Below are positions 7,567 through 9,224 of a stretch of 9,224 nucleotides of DNA, piece after piece. The notes beneath the pieces were generated by a model that was given only the letters and a program-made list of their open reading frames with translations, was not told the DNA's origin and made no database searches. How positions within the stretch are numbered: position 1 is the first letter of the stretch; every line of letters starts with the position of its first letter. The stretch is taken from the NCBI GenBank assembly GCA_003242525.1, contig QGUU01000070.1, forward strand, positions 1 to 9,224, in the 5' to 3' direction. The translations under genes and the position numbers were made by a program. This stretch comes from Pseudomonadota bacterium. Lineage in GTDB: Bacteria; Pseudomonadota; Alphaproteobacteria; Rhizobiales; Rhizobiaceae.

Positions 7567-8462
7567 GCTCAGCATCCGGTTTGATACATGGGCGGTTGGG
7601 ACTGGCAGCCTCGCGCATCCCGCATGCCGACCGGCACGGCCTGCTATGGCTTGAATACGGCAAGCTCTCGGTGGAGGACGGCACACTGCGTTTCGTGGCC
7701 GCCAAGAGCGAAACGCTGGACGCGGGCGACTACGCCATTCCTTACCAAGCAGTATCGATGATCCTGCTCGGGCCCGGCACCAGCATCACGCAAGACGTAC
7801 TGCGCTTGTGTGCGCGCCACGGCACCTTGATCGCAGCCGTCGGCGAAGCCGGCGTCAAGAGCTACACCGCCCCTCCGATGGGCCGGGGTCGCTCCGACGT
7901 CGCACGGACACATGCCGAGCGCTGGGCCAACCCCAAACGACGGCTCGACACGGCCCGCCGACTCTATGCGTGGCGCTTTGGCCGTGTGCTGCCCCACCGC
8001 GACATCGAAACCCTGCGTGGCATCGAAGGCGCACGCATCAAGGAGAGCTACAAACTGGCGGCCCAGCGATTCGGCATCGAGTGGCATGGGCGCCGCTATG
8101 ACCGGCAGAACCCGAACGCGGCCGACCTGCCCAACCAAGCGATCAATCACGCCGCTACCTTTGTGGAAGCGGCGGCCGACCTGGCGGTGGCTGCCGTAGG
8201 CGCCCTGCCGCCGCTCGGATTCATTCATGAAGATTCAAGCAATGCATTCACACTCGACATCGCTGATCTCTATCGCGTGGACCTGACACTGCCCTTGGCA
8301 TTCGGCGCAGTGCGCGCATATCGCGACGCTAAAGCAGACAACCTAGAACGGGAAGTGAGACGTCGAGCGGCGAAGCTGTTTCGGCAGGAAAAACTCATCC
8401 CGCGCATGATCGACAGAATCAAGGAGCTGTTTGATGTCGATGACCGTAGTGGTGACGCGTAA
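7563..8462 (+). CDS. cas1: Cas1, type I-E spacer integrase
   Basis: Cas1 is the metal-dependent integrase that, with Cas2, inserts prespacers at the leader end of the array. The 299 residues (E. coli: 305) match I-E Cas1. The N-terminal beta domain includes LLWLEYGKLSVEDGTLRFV (27-45) and ILLGPGTSIT (67-76). The helical catalytic domain shows LRGIEGARIKESY with Glu155, the conserved WHGRRYD (174-180), and GFIHEDSSNAFTLDIADLYR with His222 and Asp235. The 13-residue gap between His222 and Asp235 is the same as between His208 and Asp221 of E. coli, and Glu155 corresponds to Glu141. Asp232 matches E. coli Asp218. All ligands are therefore present. The start overlaps the cas6e stop (ATGA) without a good Shine-Dalgarno, suggesting coupling. 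The 3' end overlaps cas2 by 29 nt. Confidence 0.98.
   Translation: MSSASGLIHGRLGLAASRIPHADRHGLLWLEYGKLSVEDGTLRFVAAKSETLDAGDYAIPYQAVSMILLGPGTSITQDVLRLCARHGTLIAAVGEAGVKSYTAPPMGRGRSDVARTHAERWANPKRRLDTARRLYAWRFGRVLPHRDIETLRGIEGARIKESYKLAAQRFGIEWHGRRYDRQNPNAADLPNQAINHAATFVEAAADLAVAAVGALPPLGFIHEDSSNAFTLDIADLYRVDLTLPLAFGAVRAYRDAKADNLEREVRRRAAKLFRQEKLIPRMIDRIKELFDVDDRSGDA
8421..8426 (+). promoter_or_regulatory. Ribosome binding site of cas2 inside cas1
   Basis: AAGGAG at 8421-8426 lies 7 nt before the ATG at 8434. Spacing to the next in-frame ATG (8440) would be 13 nt and to the upstream TTG (8431) only 4 nt, so this motif selects 8434 as the start of cas2. It is embedded in the cas1 reading frame. 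Confidence 0.8.
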
Positions 8463-8748
8463 TGTCTCTTCACGTGTCCGTGGTTTCCTTGCATCGGCCA
8501 TGCTGGAACTCGCTCCTGGTGTTTACAGCGCGCCGCGCATCTCGCCCGCAGTCCGCAACAGGATCTGGAACGTGCTGAAAGACTGGTTTCCCAACGAAAG
8601 GGACGCGTCGATCATCATGATCTGGCAGGAGCGGGAGGTTCCCGGAGGCCAAGCCGTGCGCACACTCGGTAGTCCGCCAATCGACTTCATAAGCATGGAC
8701 GGTCTCGTCTTGGCCCGTCGGCCGACGATGATCACGAATGGGCGTTGA
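8434..8748 (+). CDS. cas2: Cas2, type I-E adaptation protein
   Basis: Cas2 forms the central dimer that bridges two Cas1 dimers and sets the length of the captured spacer. The 104-residue protein begins MSMTVVVTRNVSSRVRGFL, closely paralleling the start of E. coli Cas2 (MSMLVVVTENV). It continues with LELAPGVYSAPRISPAVR and ends its core at ISMDGLVLARRP. This is the I-E type of Cas2 (Cas2e), a ferredoxin-like fold. It is about ten residues longer than E. coli Cas2 (94), and the extra length includes the C-terminal tail TMITNGR. The start at 8434 is chosen because AAGGAG at 8421-8426 is well spaced and the MSM start matches the family. A TTG at 8431 and an ATG at 8440 are alternatives. The 29-nt overlap with cas1 in another frame suggests coupled, roughly matched expression. 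Confidence 0.97.
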   Translation: MSMTVVVTRNVSSRVRGFLASAMLELAPGVYSAPRISPAVRNRIWNVLKDWFPNERDASIIMIWQEREVPGGQAVRTLGSPPIDFISMDGLVLARRPTMITNGR

Positions 8749-8774
8749 TCTTTAACAACTTGTTTATTTATATG
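8745..8774 (+). promoter_or_regulatory. Candidate promoter for the CRISPR array
   Basis: TTGATC at 8745-8750 (four of six matches to TTGACA) and TATATG at 8769-8774 (four of six matches to TATAAT) are separated by 18 bp. They would start transcription near 8781, just before the first repeat. The -35 element overlaps the cas2 stop codon. This is a consensus comparison only; the array may also be read through from the cas operon, since no terminator is visible between cas2 and the repeats. Confidence 0.35.
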
Positions 8775-8796
8775 GGACAAGGGGTTACCATATAGA
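8749..8796 (+). promoter_or_regulatory. CRISPR leader
   Basis: This AT-rich 48-bp stretch lies between the cas2 stop and the first repeat and contrasts sharply with the GC-rich coding DNA. It occupies the leader position of a I-E array, where new spacers enter. TAACAACTTGTTT at 8753-8765 resembles an IHF site (WATCAANNNNTTR, seven of nine defined positions); in E. coli, IHF bends the leader for Cas1-Cas2 integration. The leader ends in TATAGA next to the repeat, similar to the TTTAGA at the E. coli leader-repeat junction. A perfect 7-bp dyad lies at 8769-8794. Important elements may also extend back into cas2, because 48 bp is short. Confidence 0.8.
8769..8794. repeat. Inverted repeat in the leader (7-12-7)
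   Basis: TATATGG at 8769-8775 and CCATATA at 8788-8794 are perfect reverse complements separated by 12 bp. The right arm ends 2 bp before the first CRISPR repeat, and the left arm covers the candidate -10 hexamer. Inside it lies a smaller palindrome, GGTTACC (8783-8789). It could be a protein binding site for adaptation or array transcription, or chance in AT-rich DNA. Confidence 0.6.
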
Positions 8797-9224
8797 GTCT
8801 CCCCCGCGTTCGCGGGGATCGACCTGCAAATCCGTCCGGACATCGTGGCGAAGGCGTGTCTCCCCCGCGTTCGCGGGGATCGACCCGACGGCTGCTTGGT
8901 CATCCCCTTCTCTGCGCAGTCTCCCCCGCGTTCGCGGGGATCGACCCAACCGACGCGCAGAGTGTCGCCGCTGAAAATCGTCTCCCCCGCGTTCGCGGGG
9001 ATCGACCCTCGTCAGGGGCCAAGAATGACGATTATGCGCAGTCTCCCCCGCGTTCGCGGGGATCGACCCTGATCATACGGCGCGGGGTCGGGCAGGCGGT
9101 CGTCTCCCCCGCGTTCGCGGGGATCGACCCCCGAAGAATCGCGTCGACGCGCTGACCCCTGTGTCTCCCCCGCGTTCGCGGGGATCGACCTGCGCCCTGA
9201 TGCTCAGGGCGCATTACGCTACGG
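8797..9224 (+). CRISPR. Type I-E CRISPR array (leader end, runs to window edge)
   Basis: Seven identical 28-bp repeats start at 8797, 8858, 8919, 8980, 9041, 9102 and 9163, an exact 61-bp period. Each begins GTCTCCCCCGCG and ends CGCGGGGATCGACC. Between them lie 33-bp intervals, six of them bounded on both sides. Counting the next base as repeat position 29 gives the usual I-E format of 29 + 32. Repeat positions 6-11 pair with 16-21 around a GTTC loop, giving the 6-bp hairpin expected for Cas6e. By analogy with E. coli, cutting after G21 would leave an 8-nt 5' handle AUCGACC plus one base. The leader is on the left, so the first spacer (8825-8857) should be newest. After the seventh repeat 33 bp remain, and 9224 is a G exactly where an eighth repeat would begin, so the array probably continues. 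The repeats carry no substitutions. Confidence 0.98.
9192..9212. repeat. Perfect hairpin after the seventh CRISPR repeat
   Basis: GCGCCCTGA (9192-9200) and TCAGGGCGC (9204-9212) are perfect reverse complements around a TGC loop, a 9-bp GC-rich stem. It falls in the interval where spacer 7 should lie. It may be a spacer taken from a palindromic source, or the start of sequence beyond the array. There is no T-run after it within the window, so it does not look like an intrinsic terminator. Confidence 0.75.

Noticed and set aside
8431..8748. A cas1-cas2 fusion
   Set aside because: The two genes overlap in different frames and cas1 has its own TAA at 8460-8462, so they are separate proteins.
9192..9212. 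Intrinsic transcription terminator at the right edge
   Set aside because: The stem is strong but no run of T follows within the window, and the position matches a spacer slot.
8845..9214. Repeat-containing open frames on both strands over the array (for example a recurring PRVRGDRP or SRGST peptide)
   Set aside because: They are translations of the CRISPR repeats, with periodic peptides from the 61-bp period, not a repeat protein.
1..9224. Accessory effectors, a transcriptional regulator, a tracrRNA or an anti-CRISPR gene within the locus
   Set aside because: The cas genes leave no room (largest gap inside the operon is 5 nt), and neither the 325-bp upstream region nor the 48-bp leader holds a credible gene or an anti-repeat.

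Overview
The window holds a complete type I-E CRISPR-Cas locus (the Cascade/Cas3 type). All eight cas genes lie on the + strand in the order cas3, cas8e, cas11e, cas7e, cas5e, cas6e, cas1, cas2. They are followed by a short AT-rich leader and the leader-proximal end of a CRISPR array that reaches the right edge. The DNA is GC-rich with strongly GC-biased third codon positions. The protein types and the class of repeat hairpin suggest a high-GC proteobacterium (beta or gamma). That assignment is an inference; no taxonomic marker gene is present.

Layout. Positions 1-325 hold no convincing gene: a short near-perfect tandem duplication and a weak, edge-truncated minus-strand open frame. From 326 to 8748 the cas genes are packed almost without gaps. 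They overlap by 8 nt (cas3/cas8e), 4 nt (cas8e/cas11e, cas5e/cas6e, cas6e/cas1) and 29 nt (cas1/cas2), and are separated by 4-5 nt at cas11e/cas7e and cas7e/cas5e. This reads as one translationally coupled operon with cas3 as first gene, unlike E. coli K-12 where cas3 is transcribed separately. Positions 8749-8796 form the leader, with an IHF-like site, a possible promoter and a perfect 7-bp dyad. From 8797 seven identical 28-bp repeats alternate with spacers at an exact 61-bp period.

How it works together. Cas1-Cas2 insert new spacers at the leader end. The array transcript is cut in each repeat hairpin by Cas6e. Cas5e, a Cas7e backbone, two Cas11e subunits and Cas8e assemble with the crRNA into Cascade. 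Cas8e reads the PAM, and Cas3 (HD nuclease plus SF2 helicase) is recruited to degrade the target. The HD and helicase motifs of Cas3, the E/H/D metal ligands of Cas1, the candidate catalytic His of Cas6e and perfect repeats are all present, so the system looks intact.

I do not see an undescribed type of system. The points most worth a second look are the leader dyad, the pyrimidine-only base after each repeat (a PAM hint), a perfect hairpin just after the last visible repeat, and a composition shift in the 5' part of cas3.
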